The notes under the pieces were generated by a model that was not told the DNA's origin, searched no databases, and saw nothing but the letters and a program-made list of their open reading frames with translations. Source: Acidobacteriota bacterium (lineage in GTDB: Bacteria; Acidobacteriota; Terriglobia; Versatilivoradales; Versatilivoraceae). From it: 7,192 bases of DNA. Both the position numbers and the translations under genes were made by a program. Positions 6,501 to 7,192 of this stretch are shown here, piece after piece; within the stretch, counting starts at the first letter, position 1; each line of letters starts with the position of its first letter. Location: positions 1 to 7,192 of the forward strand of contig JAPOZE010000309.1 in the NCBI GenBank assembly GCA_026706225.1. The letters are read 5' to 3'.

Positions 6501-6528
6501 GGTGCCAATGGCGCAACTCATTGGAACC
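6501..6528. promoter_or_regulatory. 28-bp dyad, candidate operator in the divergent mltD / Rieske region
   Basis: GGTGCCAATG and CATTGGAACC form an inverted repeat with 10-bp arms, 9 of 10 positions complementary, around an 8-nt centre (6511-6518). The dyad ends 28 bp upstream of the putative Rieske -35 element and lies 131 bp upstream of the mltD start, a sensible place for a dimeric regulator. It does not match an operator I recognise. Confidence 0.4.
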
Positions 6529-6556
6529 GGATGGGTCCCCCCGAGGCGTTTTGTCC

Positions 6557-6586
6557 TTCAGATCGGTCCTCCAGGTCTGTCATAAT
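6557..6586 (+). promoter_or_regulatory. Putative sigma70-like promoter for the Rieske-cytochrome b operon
   Basis: TTCAGA (6557-6562, 4 of 6 matches to TTGACA) and CATAAT (6581-6586, 5 of 6 matches to TATAAT) are 18 bp apart. Transcription would begin near 6593, giving a leader of about 48 nt to the ATG at 6641. CATAAT is the best -10 match in this GC-rich gap. Confidence 0.45.
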
Positions 6587-6640
6587 AGGCGCCGGTTTGG
6601 CTGCCTGCCTCTGTCACGACGCTCCCGAGGAACTCAAGGT

Positions 6641-7147
6641 ATGGGAAAGGACCCACAGTCCAGCTCGCGCAGAACCTTCTATCAGCGGATGATCTATGGA
6701 GTGAGCAGCCTGATCGCGGCCTCGCTGACAGTTCCGGCCGTCGGCTACCTGTTTCCGTCTCGAAGGAAGAGAGACGGCCAAAAAGGCTGGACCGACGCCG
6801 GCGACGTATCGACTCTCCCCCTGAACCAACCCCGGGAACTCGCTTTCCAACGCAAACGGGTGGACGGTTGGAAGACCTCCACCGAAAGGGCTACCGCCTG
6901 GGTGGTCAGGACCGAGCAGGAACTGATCGCCTTTTCACCCCGATGCACCCACCTTGGGTGCGGCTATCACTGGGAAACCGACAGTGATCGCTTTGTCTGT
7001 CCTTGCCACACCTCCGGCTTTTCCATCGAGGGAGAGGTGCTGGAAGGCCCCGCCCCTCGCCCCCTGGACCGCTTCGAAACTCGAACGGAAGGGAACCGCC
7101 TTTGGCTCGGTCAGGTTCGGACCGTCCCGGAGAACGACGGCCAATGA
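6641..7147 (+). CDS. qcrA: Rieske 2Fe-2S subunit of a cytochrome bc-type quinol oxidoreductase
   Basis: 168 residues (also called petA or petC in other systems). A twin-arginine signal-anchor opens the protein: SSRRTFYQ (8-16) followed by a hydrophobic span (about 19-38), as expected for a Rieske protein folded with its cluster and exported by Tat. Cluster box 1 is CTHLGC (102-107) and box 2 is CPCHTSGF (120-127): C102, H104, C120 and H123 bind iron, and C107 and C122 form the disulfide typical of high-potential bc1/b6f Rieske proteins. GPAPRPL (136-142) is the usual proline loop. It passes electrons from quinol at cytochrome b to cytochrome c or an equivalent on the periplasmic face. The position equivalent to bovine Tyr165 is Phe127, expected to lower the midpoint potential. 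The ATG has GAGGA (6627-6631) at 9-nt spacing, and this start places the Tat motif at the N-terminus. The stop overlaps the next gene by ATGA. Confidence 0.92.
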   Translation: MGKDPQSSSRRTFYQRMIYGVSSLIAASLTVPAVGYLFPSRRKRDGQKGWTDAGDVSTLPLNQPRELAFQRKRVDGWKTSTERATAWVVRTEQELIAFSPRCTHLGCGYHWETDSDRFVCPCHTSGFSIEGEVLEGPAPRPLDRFETRTEGNRLWLGQVRTVPENDGQ

Positions 7148-7192
7148 GGGACCTGATTCGCAGAATCCTGGATTGGGTGGACCATCGCACCG
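7144..7192 (+). CDS. Cytochrome b N-terminus (partial, runs off the window)
   Basis: An ATG overlapping the Rieske stop (ATGA, 7144-7147) opens a frame of 16 codons, MRDLIRRILDWVDHRT, before the window ends. The amphipathic N-terminal segment with a WxDxR pattern is what cytochrome b/b6 proteins show ahead of their first membrane helix, and cytochrome b is the usual gene after Rieske. The overlap implies translational coupling. Whether it is a full-length cytochrome b or a split b6 form cannot be seen. Confidence 0.7.
   Translation, partial: MRDLIRRILDWVDHRT

Noticed and set aside
6371..6508. N-terminal extension of mltD from TTG 6508 or ATG 6451
   Set aside because: It would put 27-46 polar residues before a clean signal peptide and would stop it acting as one. 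No Shine-Dalgarno supports either start.
6521..6640. N-terminal extension of the Rieske protein from ATG 6521
   Set aside because: It would bury the twin-arginine motif about 50 residues in and would place the likely promoter inside the gene. ATG 6641 has a GAGGA site.

Overview
The window is a GC-rich bacterial chromosome segment with compact, mostly single-domain genes. Its content is a DUF481 outer-membrane protein, a sodium:solute symporter, a bacterial deoxyhypusine-synthase-like protein, a four-LysM MltD-type transglycosylase, and a Tat-type Rieske protein followed at once by cytochrome b. Together with a GC-rich REP-like repeat, this suggests a Gram-negative, respiring environmental bacterium. 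Acidobacteriota or a related soil/marine lineage is my best guess, but it rests on gene flavour rather than any marker gene. No rRNA, tRNA, CRISPR array, transposase, phage or defence gene is visible.

Layout. Positions 1-125 (+) hold the last 40 residues of a membrane protein whose stop codon lies inside the Shine-Dalgarno sequence of the next gene. That next gene (136-1188, +) is a DUF481/YdiY-like beta-barrel protein best started at a GTG. After a 173-bp gap with a strong hairpin comes an SSS-family sodium:solute symporter (1362-2852, +). A 373-bp convergent intergenic region follows. It contains a pair of inverted 33-bp REP-like repeats (one mismatch) flanking 157 bp. On the minus strand lie a deoxyhypusine-synthase-family enzyme (4203-3226) and, upstream of it, a lytic transglycosylase with four LysM domains (6370-4307). 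A 270-bp divergent region carries a near-perfect dyad and a plausible sigma70-like promoter. It leads to a Rieske 2Fe-2S protein (6641-7147, +), whose stop overlaps the start of a cytochrome b gene that runs off the right edge.

How the genes relate. The left membrane-protein tail and the DUF481 gene look co-transcribed. The symporter may have its own promoter. MltD and the DHS-like gene are tandem with 103 bp between them and may share transcription, though their functions (cell-wall turnover and polyamine-type chemistry) are not obviously linked. The Rieske and cytochrome b genes are the start of a cytochrome bc-type quinol oxidase operon.

No clearly new multi-gene system is present. The points most worth following up are: the DHS-like enzyme, which keeps the catalytic lysine but lacks the classical spermidine-binding acidic residues; the REPIN-like inverted repeat pair; the Rieske protein with Phe at the redox-tuning Tyr position; and the dyad between the mltD and Rieske genes.
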